Notes: generated by a model not told the origin, from the sequence alone. Counted from the first letter of the stretch, positions 24,749 through 33,526 are shown. The stretch is 64,000 nucleotides of DNA from Nakamurella alba (GCF_009707545.1 NZ_WLYK01000005.1:672402-736401), one strand, 5' to 3'. Numbers and translations: made by a program.

Positions 24749-27477
24749 GCACCGGCGGGGGCCGGCTGGTCGGCCGGGCGGCAGAGCTCCGCCTGATGGA
24801 CGACCTGCTGGCCTCCGTCCGGGACGGCATGAGCGGGGCCCTCGTGCTGGTGGGTGAGGCCGGGATCGGCAAGACCCGGCTGCTCCAGACGCTGGCCGCC
24901 TCCGCCGCCGACCTGCGGGTGAGCGTCGTGACAGGGGTCGAGTCCGAACGGCACCTCGCCTTCGCCGGTCTGCACCGGCTGCTGCTGCCGGTGCTGGACC
25001 GGTTGCCACGCCTGCCGGAACCGCAGCGCCGGGCACTGGAATCGGCGCTCGGCCACAGCGTCGACGCCGCCGCCGACCGGTTCGTGATCGGGCTGGGGGT
25101 GATGACCCTGTTGGCCGACGTGGCCGCGGAACTGCCGTGGCTGTGCCTCTTCGACGACGCGCACTGGCTCGATCCGGAGTCGCTGGACACGCTGGCCTTC
25201 GTCGCGCGCCGATTGGGTGCCGAGAGCCTCGGGATCGTCTTCGGCACCCGCCCCGACCGCGGTGCCCCGCCACCGAGGTTGCAGGGCATCGACGCCCACC
25301 TCGTGGCCGGTCTGACCGAACCGGAGGCCGCGCAACTGCTGGCCGACCGGCAGCCGCGGGCGTTGTCGAGCCGCGTCGTGCACCGGCTGTTCACCGGCAC
25401 CGCCGGGAACCCGCTCGCCCTGATCGCGCTGGCCGAGGACCTGAGCGCCGACCAGCTGGCCGGTTCCGAACTCCTCCCCGCTGCTCTTCCGCACGGCTCC
25501 TCCTTGGAGCAGACGTTCCTGGGCCGGATCCGGGAGCTCCCGACCGACACCCAGCTGCTGGTCCTCGCCGCCGCGGCGGCCCCGCCCGAGGAGCCCGCCC
25601 TGCTGTGGCGGGCGCTGGGGACACTCGGCCTCGAGCCCTCGCACGCCGAGGCCGCGGAGGACGCGGGGGTGCTCACCGCCGGTGCCCGCATCGTCTTCAG
25701 CCACCCGCTGTTCCGCTCCGCGGTCTACTCGGGCGCCTCCGGCTCCGACCGACGCCGCGTCCACCGGGCCCTGGCCGCGGCAAGCGATCAGCATCGGCAA
25801 CCCGACCACCGGGCATGGCACCTCGCCCGGGCGACGGTCGGTCACGACGAGGCCGTCGCCCGGATGCTCGAGGAGTCGGCCGGCCGGGCGGCGCGGCGCG
25901 GCGGGCACGCCGCCGAGGCATCGTTCCTGTCGCTGGCGGCCGAGTTGACCCCGGAACCCGAGAAGCGGGCCATGCGCCTGTTCGACTGCGCGCGGGCGCA
26001 CCTGTTGGCCGGTGACCGGGCCACCGCCCAGGAGAAACTCGACGAGGCGGACCCCGACCTCGACCATCCCGTCCTACGGGCCAACAGCCGGCGGATGCGG
26101 GCGCTCCTGCAGGTGTCCCAGACGCTGCGGTTCACCGGGGTGCCGGCGCTGCAGCAGGCGGCCGAGTCGCTGGTGGGCGTGGCGCCGACGTTGGCCCGCG
26201 AGATCATGCTCGAGGCACTGCTTTTCGCGCTCTCACTCGGCGACACCGAGGACCACTCGACGCTGTCGCGGGTGGCCCGCGCGGCCCTGGCGCTACCACC
26301 GCCCGACGGCGAACCGGGGTTGGTCGACCTGTTCCTGGAGGCGTTCGCGACCCGCTTCGGGATCGGCTACCTCCAGGCCGTACCGGCCATGCAGCGCGCC
26401 GTCGCGGCCGCCCGGGCGGGGAACGAGCTACCGGGCCTCGGTCTGGCGATCCCCACCAGCCTGCTGGTCGACGACCTCTTCGACCTGGACAGCCGCCGGG
26501 TCGTCCTCGAGCACTCGAACGCGCTCGAACGACGTCGGGGCACCTTGCTCCTGCTGCGGCTCAGCACGGCTGCCATCGCCAAGAGCGAGACCTGGGAGGG
26601 CCGCCTCGACGACGCGGAGACCCACCTCGCCGAGAGCGAGGAGTTCGAGCGCTCGATCGGGACCGACCGGGGCGGGAACGCGATGCGGGTGGAACTCGCC
26701 GCCTGGCGGGGGGACGAGGCCGACGCCCGGCGCCACGCCGCCGAGGCGCTGAAGAACCGGGTCCGCGGGACGCACTGGATCGCGGTGCGGGCGATGGGCA
26801 TCCTCGAGTTGAGCCGGGGAGACCACCGGGCGGCACTGACCGTCCTCGAGCCGCTGGTCCGCGCCGACGACTACCCGACCGCCAGCCAGGCGCTGCCGGA
26901 CCTGGTCGAGGCAGCCGCCGGCTGCGGCGAGCCCGCGGTCGCGCGGCTCGCGCTGGACCGGCTGACCGTACGGGCGCTGGCGGTCCGGACGCCGTGGGCC
27001 CTCGGCGGCCTGGCCCGGTCCCGGGCGCTGCTGCCGGGGACCGGGGACGACGTCGACAAGCTTTTCGAGGAGGCCGGGGAGGCGTTCGGTGCGGTCGGCA
27101 TGCAGACCGAACTCGCCCGGACCCGGCTGCTGCACGGCGAGTGGCTGGCCGCGGCCGGGCGCCGCGACGAGGCACGTCAGCAGTTCGCCCGCGCCCACGA
27201 GCTGTTCGACGCCATGAGGGCCGTCCTCTTCTCTGCCCGCGCCCTGGCCGGCCTCGAGGCCAGCGGCGGGCAGGCGCTCGCCCCGAGACACCGGTCGTCC
27301 GAGCTGCTCACGGCGCAGGAGCGGCAGGTGGCCGCACTGGCCGCCGGCGGGGCCACCAACGCGGAGATCGCCGCGCAACTCTTCGTCACCCGCTCGACCG
27401 TGGAGTTCCACCTGACCAAGGTGTTCCGCAAGCTCGGTCTGCGTTCACGCCGGGAGCTGGCCCAGGCGCTGGCCTGA
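24745..27477 (+). CDS. LAL-type (AAA ATPase plus LuxR HTH) transcriptional regulator
   Basis: A 910-residue protein of the large ATP-binding LuxR family. Walker A is GEAGIGKT at 37-44; Walker B is in WLCLFDDAHWLD at ~133-144. A long TPR-like helical region spans ~350-830. The C-terminal LuxR HTH is LTAQERQVAALAAGGATNAE, IAAQLFVTRSTVEFHLTKVF and RKLGLRSRRELA. Such proteins activate catabolic or secondary-metabolism operons after binding a maltotriose-like or other ligand. Translation is coupled (ATGA) to the secreted hydrolase gene, so it is the last gene of the operon it probably controls. Confidence 0.92.
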   Translation: MSTGGGRLVGRAAELRLMDDLLASVRDGMSGALVLVGEAGIGKTRLLQTLAASAADLRVSVVTGVESERHLAFAGLHRLLLPVLDRLPRLPEPQRRALESALGHSVDAAADRFVIGLGVMTLLADVAAELPWLCLFDDAHWLDPESLDTLAFVARRLGAESLGIVFGTRPDRGAPPPRLQGIDAHLVAGLTEPEAAQLLADRQPRALSSRVVHRLFTGTAGNPLALIALAEDLSADQLAGSELLPAALPHGSSLEQTFLGRIRELPTDTQLLVLAAAAAPPEEPALLWRALGTLGLEPSHAEAAEDAGVLTAGARIVFSHPLFRSAVYSGASGSDRRRVHRALAAASDQHRQPDHRAWHLARATVGHDEAVARMLEESAGRAARRGGHAAEASFLSLAAELTPEPEKRAMRLFDCARAHLLAGDRATAQEKLDEADPDLDHPVLRANSRRMRALLQVSQTLRFTGVPALQQAAESLVGVAPTLAREIMLEALLFALSLGDTEDHSTLSRVARAALALPPPDGEPGLVDLFLEAFATRFGIGYLQAVPAMQRAVAAARAGNELPGLGLAIPTSLLVDDLFDLDSRRVVLEHSNALERRRGTLLLLRLSTAAIAKSETWEGRLDDAETHLAESEEFERSIGTDRGGNAMRVELAAWRGDEADARRHAAEALKNRVRGTHWIAVRAMGILELSRGDHRAALTVLEPLVRADDYPTASQALPDLVEAAAGCGEPAVARLALDRLTVRALAVRTPWALGGLARSRALLPGTGDDVDKLFEEAGEAFGAVGMQTELARTRLLHGEWLAAAGRRDEARQQFARAHELFDAMRAVLFSARALAGLEASGGQALAPRHRSSELLTAQERQVAALAAGGATNAEIAAQLFVTRSTVEFHLTKVFRKLGLRSRRELAQALA

Positions 27478-27549
27478 TCGAGAAGCTGAGCCGCTCGAAG
27501 CCGACCGAGGTAGGGCCGGCAGCCTGTGCGCCGAGTGATCCGGGCGTCG

Positions 27550-28728
27550 TCAGGCGCCGCGGACGGACTCTTCGTGCGCCAGCAGCTCGGAGAAGGTGAA
27601 GGTGCCGGTGTGCGGGTCGTCCCGGCCGTCCAGGTACAGCCGCTTCACCGCGACCAGGATCCCGTCGGCCAGCGTGTTGCGGAAGTCGTCGCGCAGCAGC
27701 CGGGCCCGCTCGATCGGGTGTGACAGGTAGCCCAGCTCGATCTGGATCGCCGGCATCCGGGTCAGCCGCAGCAGCTCCCAGGTGCGGTGGTGCACCCGGC
27801 AGTCGGTGAGCTGGGTGCGCGCGACCAGTTCCTTCTGCACCAGCTCGGCGAGCGTCTCGCCGACGGTGGAGGTGGCGCCGGAGTCGGATCCGAAGTGGAA
27901 GGTGGCCAGGCCGCTGGCCTGTGCCGAGGTCGACCCGTCGATGTGCAGGCTGATCAGCAGGTCGGCGTCGACCTCGTTGGCCAGCGCCGCCCGCTCCTCC
28001 GAGGTCGGGTTCTGACCCGGTCCACGGGTGACGAAGGTGTCCATGCCGGTCGCGACCATCCGGCCCTCGAGCCGACGGGCGATGTCGTAGGTCAGGTCGG
28101 CGGCGCGGACCTCGCCGTCGTCGGTGTCGACCACCCAGCCTGGATCGCTGCCGCCGTGCGCGGGATCGATGACGATGCGCTTGCCGCGGAGCCGCGGTCC
28201 GGACTGCCGCAGGTTGTGGTGCTCGCGCAGGTAGTGCGGGCGCCCGCCGGTGACCATCGGACGCATCCGGGTCAGCTCACGGAAGGTGGCGGCGCCGAAC
28301 ACACCGTCCTCGGGCAGCCCCCGGTCACGCTGGAAGTTGCGGACGCACGCGTCGGTGAGCGGACCGAACCGGCCGTCCGGGCGCCCGGTGTTGTAGCCGA
28401 ACTCGGCCAGCCGGACCTGCAGGGCGTAGACGTCGTCGCCGCTCATCATCGCGGAGAGGGTGTAGGTGAGGGTCCGGTCACCCAGGCTCCACCGGGCGTC
28501 GGTGAGCGCGCGGGTGGTGGCCGGCCCGACGATGCCGTCCGCGTTGAGGCCGCGCTGCTGCTGGAAGGCCCGGACGGCGGCGTCGGTCTCGTTGTCGAAG
28601 ACCGGCTCGTCCTGGCGGGCATGGCCGTTGGTGGCCGGGGCGGGGACCTGGGCCGGGAGCAGTCCCAGGGAGGCAAGGGCGCTGCGCAGGCCCGCGACGG
28701 AGGGGCCGTGATCACCTCGTCGCAGCAT
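27550..28728 (-). CDS. cwlM: CwlM-like protein: two peptidoglycan-binding domains plus N-acetylmuramoyl-L-alanine amidase domain
   Basis: A 392-residue protein without a signal peptide. Two PG_binding_1 repeats (about 5-70 and 85-150: AVRAFQQQRGLNADGIVGPA and CVRNFQRDRGLPEDGVFGAA) precede an Amidase_3 domain (~185-365). Zinc-ligand positions are H in VIDPAHGGSDPGW, an Ala (in EVRAADLTYDI) where active amidases have Glu, and H in LLISLHIDGS. The catalytic Glu in IQIELGYLSHP is kept. In M. tuberculosis cytoplasmic CwlM regulates MurA after phosphorylation by PknB; the missing ligand and absent signal suggest the same non-lytic role. GGAGAG precedes the ATG. Confidence 0.88.
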   Translation of the reverse strand: MLRRGDHGPSVAGLRSALASLGLLPAQVPAPATNGHARQDEPVFDNETDAAVRAFQQQRGLNADGIVGPATTRALTDARWSLGDRTLTYTLSAMMSGDDVYALQVRLAEFGYNTGRPDGRFGPLTDACVRNFQRDRGLPEDGVFGAATFRELTRMRPMVTGGRPHYLREHHNLRQSGPRLRGKRIVIDPAHGGSDPGWVVDTDDGEVRAADLTYDIARRLEGRMVATGMDTFVTRGPGQNPTSEERAALANEVDADLLISLHIDGSTSAQASGLATFHFGSDSGATSTVGETLAELVQKELVARTQLTDCRVHHRTWELLRLTRMPAIQIELGYLSHPIERARLLRDDFRNTLADGILVAVKRLYLDGRDDPHTGTFTFSELLAHEESVRGA

Positions 28729-29742
28729 CGCTCTCCGTTCGTCCTGCCCACTCGTCGGCCTGTGCGCGGCGGGCGAGGGCCCGTCGTGGTCGTGCGCCGG
28801 CCGCCTCGCGACGGCCGGGGTGCTCACCGGTCGGTGCCGGAGGTCCAGCGGACATTGTGCCCCGCCCGGCCCCGTCAAGGGCAACTTCGCGGCGCGTCCC
28901 GGTGGCTCCGGCCGGCCGGTGCGGTGCTCCCGCAGTGTGGGACGCACGAGGACGTCCGAGGTGGCCCGGGGTCCCGATCGGGGTCGCGGAACCCGGAAGC
29001 GTGTCGGCTCCGGGCGTCGCGGTGAGCGCTCCGATCCTTGGGACGGCCCCGACCCTGATCCTGCGATCGAGCCCGCGTCGCCCTCGGTGAGCGGACGGTC
29101 GCATGGCGTCAGGGAACGGTGGCAGCGGTCGGTGGCCGGCGAGGGGTGACACCCGTCCGCTGCGTTCTCCCGGAATCGGCGGATACCCGGACGAACGAGA
29201 TCAAACCACGCCAAACATCACGGAGTGTCGGCCACCGGGCGCGATGGCCCCCGAACGGTGCGGACAAGTTCCCTCCGAGGGCTGACCATCCGGCACGGCG
29301 ACCACTTTCCGTGACATCTGCAGGCTTCGACGAACAACAACCGGAACTGCTCGGCAGACCTTCGGTCCACGACCGCATCGGCGATCGATCGCACGCAGTG
29401 AGATTTTCCCTTCGTGACGCTCGCGAATCGTCATCAGCAGGAGACACGTCGGCGTGACGAATGGGGGGAAACGTCGTCACCATTCCATCCGCAATCCGCT
29501 CAGTGACGAATACCTGTTGATCCCATCGGCGGGTTCGTCACCCGGGTGGCCCAAGTGGGTGACCCCCGATCAGTCCGATCGGAACACCAGCGCCACAGCC
29601 CGTGCACCACCCGCACCGGCATCGCATCGCACGCAGCGCCCGCAGTGACACGCAGTGACATCCCCGCAGGACATCCCCGCAGTTCCCGCACCGCCACCCC
29701 AGGCCCCTGAGCATCCCGCTCACCTGTCAGAAAGGCACCACG
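28729..29742. other. 1-kb region between cwlM and the SipW module, no gene found
   Basis: Open frames in 28745-29215 have actinobacterial bias but no family resemblance, and those antisense to each other cancel. From about 29200 to 29560 the GC content drops visibly. That part contains repeated GTGACGAAT words (29454, 29501) and a 7-bp stem (29537-29543 with 29557-29563). It probably holds the promoter and long leader of the TasA-like gene. The parB gene that often neighbours cwlM is absent. Confidence 0.5.
29641..29682. repeat. Short direct repeats in the leader of the TasA-like gene
   Basis: CGCAGTGACA occurs twice in tandem (29641-29650, 29651-29660) and runs into two copies of GACATCCCCGCAG. 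Their closeness to the 10-bp array before the next gene is notable. Confidence 0.6.
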
Positions 29743-30369
29743 TTGTCCCAGCACTCCCTCCCCGCCCCGCGGAAGCGCTTCGCCCCGCTGATGATCGTCG
29801 CCGGTCTGGTCGGTGCGCTGCTCCTGTCGCTGTCGATGACCGGGACGCTGTCGGCGTTCACCGCGGCCATCACCAACACGACCAACACCGCGGCCTCCGG
29901 CTCGCTGATCCTGCGAGAGGTCAGCGGCGCCAACAACTGCATCAGCACCGACTCGACCGCGTCCTGCGCGACGATCAACAAGTACGGCGGCAGCACCACC
30001 CTGGTCCCGAGCGACGGCACCGTGAACACCTCGGTCACCACCGTGAACTTCACCAACACCGGCACCGCGACGGCCACCTCCTTCACGCTGAAGGCCAACG
30101 CCTGCACCCAGTCCGGCACCGGTACCGCCACCGACTTCTGCACCAAGCTCAACGTCAAGATCGTCAGCGGCAGCACCACGCTGTTCAACGGCAACGCCAC
30201 CACGCTGGCCACCCAGACCGCGACCACCCCGATCGCCCTCACCATCCCCACCCCGAACGCCGCCACCACCGTCCCGGTGACCTTCACCGTGTGGCTGGAC
30301 GCCTCGGCCGGCAACACCTACCAGTCCCTGGCCGCCTCGCAGCCGCTGGTGTGGACCCTCTCCACCTGA
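29743..30369 (+). CDS. TasA/CalY-like secreted protein with SipW-type signal
   Basis: A 208-residue protein. Residues 13-38 (FAPLMIVAGLVGALLLSLSM) are a hydrophobic export signal followed by GTLSAFTAAITNTTNTAASG. This Ala-Phe-Thr-Ala/Thr-Asn-Thr pattern resembles signals handled by SipW-type peptidases. The mature part is Thr/Ser/Asn-rich, nearly free of charged residues, with four cysteines (NNCISTDSTASCATINK, KANACTQ, DFCTKL); it looks all-beta like TasA/camelysin fibre proteins. It is immediately followed by the SipW-LamG fusion gene, which carries the same TNTTNTAAS motif. The TTG start at 29743 has GAAAGG upstream. The fibre role is inference. Confidence 0.72.
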   Translation: MSQHSLPAPRKRFAPLMIVAGLVGALLLSLSMTGTLSAFTAAITNTTNTAASGSLILREVSGANNCISTDSTASCATINKYGGSTTLVPSDGTVNTSVTTVNFTNTGTATATSFTLKANACTQSGTGTATDFCTKLNVKIVSGSTTLFNGNATTLATQTATTPIALTIPTPNAATTVPVTFTVWLDASAGNTYQSLAASQPLVWTLST

Positions 30370-30433
30370 TCCTGATCAGTTCGCACGACGCACCTGAGCA
30401 CGGCACCACAGCACCACCGCAGTACCAGGCACC

Positions 30434-30483
30434 AAGCACTGAGAAGCACTGACAAGCACTGAGAAGCACTGACAAGCACTGAC
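30434..30483. repeat. Five tandem 10-bp repeats between the TasA-like and SipW-fusion genes
   Basis: AAGCACTGAG and AAGCACTGAC alternate in five consecutive 10-bp units ending 17 bp before the next start codon. The array is in the untranslated leader. Copy-number change there could alter the distance from promoter to gene. Confidence 0.9.
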
Positions 30484-30500
30484 AGGAAGCAGGACTCGGG

Positions 30501-32432
30501 ATGAAGGCGGTCGGGACCTCCCCCCGCGCGCTCGCCGGTGGCAGCAGCCGCCCGCGGGCCGCGGAGGGAGGGACCGGCCGCCGTCCGTGGTGGCGGCGGG
30601 TCTCCCCGGCCGCGCTGATCGCGGGTGCGGCCCTGGTCCTCGTCGTCCTGGCCGGCGCCGGATGGCGACTGTCCGGCGGCGACTGGCAGATCGTCTCCAC
30701 CCCGTCGATGGGGGAGGCCGCACCGGTCGGCACCCTGCTGCTCACCCGCCCGGCCGAGGCCGGCGAGGTGCACGTCGGCGACATCGTCACCTACCAACCG
30801 CCGGTCGCCGGCGCCTCACTGCACACCCACCGCGTCGTCTCCATCGACGAGAACGGCGGACTGCACACCCGCGGGGACATCAACTCCGCCGACGATCCCT
30901 GGGCCCTCGGTACGTCCGACCTGATCGGCGTCGTGGTCGCCCGGCTCTGGGGGATCGGCTGGATCTTCCGGGCACTGCCGATCCTGGTGATCGGGACCGC
31001 GGTGCTCTGGTTCGTCACGGCCCGGTGGATCGACCCGGTCCGCCGCATGCCGCTCCGCATCGTGGGCAGCTCGGTGATCGTCGGCATCGTCGCGGTCCTG
31101 TACCGGCCGTTCGTCGGACTGCAGGGCATGGGCAGCGTCACCGATGCCTCCGGCACCCACGTCACCATGGTCTCCACCGGACTGCTGCCGATCCGGGTGA
31201 AGGCCGACACCGGTGGCTCCATCACACTTGTCGACGGCCAGGTCGGCACCCTCACCACCCACCCCGCGTCCAGCGCGGACGCCGTGCACCTCTCCTCCGA
31301 GATCCACCTGCCCTGGTGGGGCTGGGTGCTGCTGGTCATCCTCTGGCTCTCGCCGCTCTGGTGGGCGTTGGGCGCCGGCAGCCCGCCCGCCGCGCCGAAG
31401 GACCGGAACCGCCGGGACCGCAACGGGTCCGGCCCGGGTGCCGGGTCCGACAATGCAGTCGAGACCGAACTGCGCGCGCAGGAGATCCGCGAGATCATCG
31501 CCGCGCACCACCGGGAGCACACCCGGCACACCGCGGTCGTGAATGCGCCGACCCGCCGCCGGCATTGGGGCATCCGTGGGACCGTGACCGCCGGCGCCGC
31601 AACGACTCTCGCTGCCGCCGTGCTGCTGGTCCCGGTCGCCACCGCCGGCGCGTTCGCCGGGACCGTCACCAACACGACCAACACCGCCGCCTCGGCCCCC
31701 TACTTCCAGTGCCGGAGCTCCTACGCCGCTGTCGGCCAGTCGAGCACCTTCTTCACCTGGCCGATCGACTACACGAACTCGCTGCTGTCGGCGACGGACG
31801 CGTCCGGCAACAACCGGGTGGGCGCGTTCAACGGCACCATCGTCTCGTCGACCTCCCGGCCCTGCCCGCGGGACACCACCACCACGACCGCGCAGTTCAC
31901 CAGCACCACCTCGCCCGGGTATGTCTCGACCGGCCTGCTCACCGCGGCCGTGGCCAACCCGCTGGTGTTCTCCGAGGAGATCTGGTTCCGCACCACCCAG
32001 GCCGGCGGCCGGCTGATGGGTTTCTCCGCCTCGCGGACGGGCCAGTCGACGCAGTACGACCGGCACGTGTTCCTCAACAACTCCGGCCAGGTCGTCTTCG
32101 GCGTCTACCCGAGCGCGGTCAAGGTGGTTGTCAGCCCGCTCGCCTACAACGACGGCAACTGGCACCACATGGTGGCGACGCTGTCCGGCAGCGGCACGGC
32201 CAACCCGGGCATGCGGCTGTACATGGACGGTGCTCTGGTCGCCTCCGATCCGACGACCTTCACGGCTGAGAACACCACCGGTTTCTGGCGTGTCGGCTGG
32301 GACAACCTCACCAGCTGGGGGGTCAACATGCCGACCCAGTTCGCCTTCATCGGCAACGTCGCCTGGGCCTCGGTCTACACCGTCGCGCTGACGCCGACGC
32401 AGGTCGCCCAGCACTACAACTCCGGCAAGTAG
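30501..32432 (+). CDS. SipW-type signal peptidase fused to its own apparent substrate: second export signal plus LamG domain
   Basis: A 643-residue protein. Residues ~1-185 are an S26B (SipW/archaeal-type) signal peptidase: TM at ~35-55, nucleophile S69 (IVSTPSMGEA), H110 in LHTHRVVSID in place of Lys, and acidic GDINSADD (D126, D131/132). Further helices lie at ~145-170, ~178-200 and ~270-292. A hydrophilic, presumably cytoplasmic linker (~293-357) leads to a second export signal (AATTLAAAVLLVPVATAGAF, ~363-382) and GTVTNTTNTAAS, the motif of the neighbouring TasA-like protein. The last ~250 residues are a LamG/concanavalin-like beta-sandwich (DGNWHHMVATLSGSG, MRLYMDGALVA). It may process itself and its neighbour. 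AGGAAG precedes the ATG. Confidence 0.82.
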   Translation: MKAVGTSPRALAGGSSRPRAAEGGTGRRPWWRRVSPAALIAGAALVLVVLAGAGWRLSGGDWQIVSTPSMGEAAPVGTLLLTRPAEAGEVHVGDIVTYQPPVAGASLHTHRVVSIDENGGLHTRGDINSADDPWALGTSDLIGVVVARLWGIGWIFRALPILVIGTAVLWFVTARWIDPVRRMPLRIVGSSVIVGIVAVLYRPFVGLQGMGSVTDASGTHVTMVSTGLLPIRVKADTGGSITLVDGQVGTLTTHPASSADAVHLSSEIHLPWWGWVLLVILWLSPLWWALGAGSPPAAPKDRNRRDRNGSGPGAGSDNAVETELRAQEIREIIAAHHREHTRHTAVVNAPTRRRHWGIRGTVTAGAATTLAAAVLLVPVATAGAFAGTVTNTTNTAASAPYFQCRSSYAAVGQSSTFFTWPIDYTNSLLSATDASGNNRVGAFNGTIVSSTSRPCPRDTTTTTAQFTSTTSPGYVSTGLLTAAVANPLVFSEEIWFRTTQAGGRLMGFSASRTGQSTQYDRHVFLNNSGQVVFGVYPSAVKVVVSPLAYNDGNWHHMVATLSGSGTANPGMRLYMDGALVASDPTTFTAENTTGFWRVGWDNLTSWGVNMPTQFAFIGNVAWASVYTVALTPTQVAQHYNSGK

Positions 32433-32558
32433 TCACCTCTACCGCTGTCCCGGCGATGTTTCGCCGACGCCCCGCACGGTGAACAGGAGGCGGTGCGTCC
32501 CGGTCGGGACGCCCGGCCGCGCCCGGCGCGTGGCCGACAGCGACACGGAGGTTGACCC

Positions 32559-33395
32559 ATGGCTGAGATCACCGCCCATCACGGGCTTTTCCGGAACACC
32601 AAGCTGCACGTCGACGACACCGGCGGAAGCGGCAGGCCGGTGGTGCTGATCCACGGCTGGCCGTTGTCCGGCGCCTCCTGGTCCGAGCAGGTCCCTGCCC
32701 TGCAGCAGGCCGGCTACCGGGTGGTCACCTACGACCGCCGCGGCTTCGGACGCAGTGACAAGACCTTCTCCGGGTACGACTACGACACCCTGACCGACGA
32801 CCTGCAGGCGCTGCTGACGGAGCTCGACCTGCAGGACGTCACCCTGGTGGGCTTCTCGATGGGTGGGGGCGAGGTGGCGCGGTACTTCACCCGTTTCGGC
32901 ACCGAACGGCTGCGCAGCGTCGTGTTCGCCGCGGCCGTGCCGCCGTACCTGCTGCAGTCCGAGGAGAACCCGGACGGCCCGCTCACCGAGGAGATGGCGA
33001 ACGGGATGGCGGAGCAGCTCGAGGCGGACCCGCCATCGTTCTACGACGGCTTCGTCACCCAGTTCTTCACCGCCGGCGGCGAGCTGAAGGTGACGGAGGA
33101 GCAGCGGCAGGAGGCGCTGGCGCTCACCCGGGAGGCCGACAAGAAGGCGGCCCTGGGCTGCATGGAGGCTTTCGGCACCACCGATTTCCGCGACGACCTG
33201 CGGGCGGTCACCGTGCCCGCGCTGATCGTGCACGGGGACGGTGACGGCACCGTGCCGTTCGTGGGATCCGGGGCGCGGACCCACGCGGCGATCCCGGACA
33301 GCACCCTGCACGTGATCAAAGGCGGCCCGCACGGGATCAACGTCAGCCACGCCGACGAGTTCAACCGGGTGCTGCTGGACTTCCTGACGGTCTGA
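32559..33395 (+). CDS. Alpha/beta hydrolase of the cofactor-free haloperoxidase (chloroperoxidase) family
   Basis: A 278-residue protein. VVLIHGWPLSGASWSEQVPA, VVTYDRRGFGRSDK, elbow TLVGFSMGGGEVARYF, Asp in LIVHGDGDGTVPF, and His in GGPHGINVSHADEF are all standard for perhydrolase/non-heme chloroperoxidase enzymes, which hydrolyse esters and can form peracids. There is no signal peptide. The ATG at 32559 has ACGGAGGTTGACCC upstream. It lies between the SipW module and trxA and faces trxA across a shared hairpin terminator. Confidence 0.87.
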   Translation: MAEITAHHGLFRNTKLHVDDTGGSGRPVVLIHGWPLSGASWSEQVPALQQAGYRVVTYDRRGFGRSDKTFSGYDYDTLTDDLQALLTELDLQDVTLVGFSMGGGEVARYFTRFGTERLRSVVFAAAVPPYLLQSEENPDGPLTEEMANGMAEQLEADPPSFYDGFVTQFFTAGGELKVTEEQRQEALALTREADKKAALGCMEAFGTTDFRDDLRAVTVPALIVHGDGDGTVPFVGSGARTHAAIPDSTLHVIKGGPHGINVSHADEFNRVLLDFLTV

Positions 33396-33428
33396 CCCTC
33401 AGGTCCCGGACCCTCAGTGCACTGGGTC

Positions 33429-33476
33429 CTCGGCGTCACAGGAACTCGGCGCCACAGAACCTCGGCGCCACAGACA
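33429..33476. repeat. Three 16-bp tandem repeats before the hydrolase/trxA terminator
   Basis: CTCGGCGTCACAGGAA, CTCGGCGCCACAGAAC and CTCGGCGCCACAGACA follow each other exactly and run into the terminator stem. Confidence 0.85.
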
Positions 33477-33511
33477 AGGAGAGCCGGACCCTGACGGGTC
33501 CGGCTCTCCTT
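33476..33511. terminator. Bidirectional hairpin terminator between hydrolase and trxA
   Basis: A perfect 16-bp stem (AAGGAGAGCCGGACCC and complement) with a 4-base loop (33492-33495) lies between two convergent genes. The A and T bases at its ends let it serve both strands. Confidence 0.85.
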
Positions 33512-33526
33512 GGTGTCAACGGGTTC

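Noticed and set aside
28446..29214. Longer N-terminus for CwlM and small frames in the region upstream
   Set aside because: The extension has no domain, and a good ribosome site precedes the ATG at 28728, where the first peptidoglycan-binding repeat begins.
29200..29742. c-di-GMP or other riboswitch in the lower-GC leader of the TasA-like gene
   Set aside because: I looked for GEMM-type and other conserved words and found none; only short repeats and one 7-bp stem are visible.
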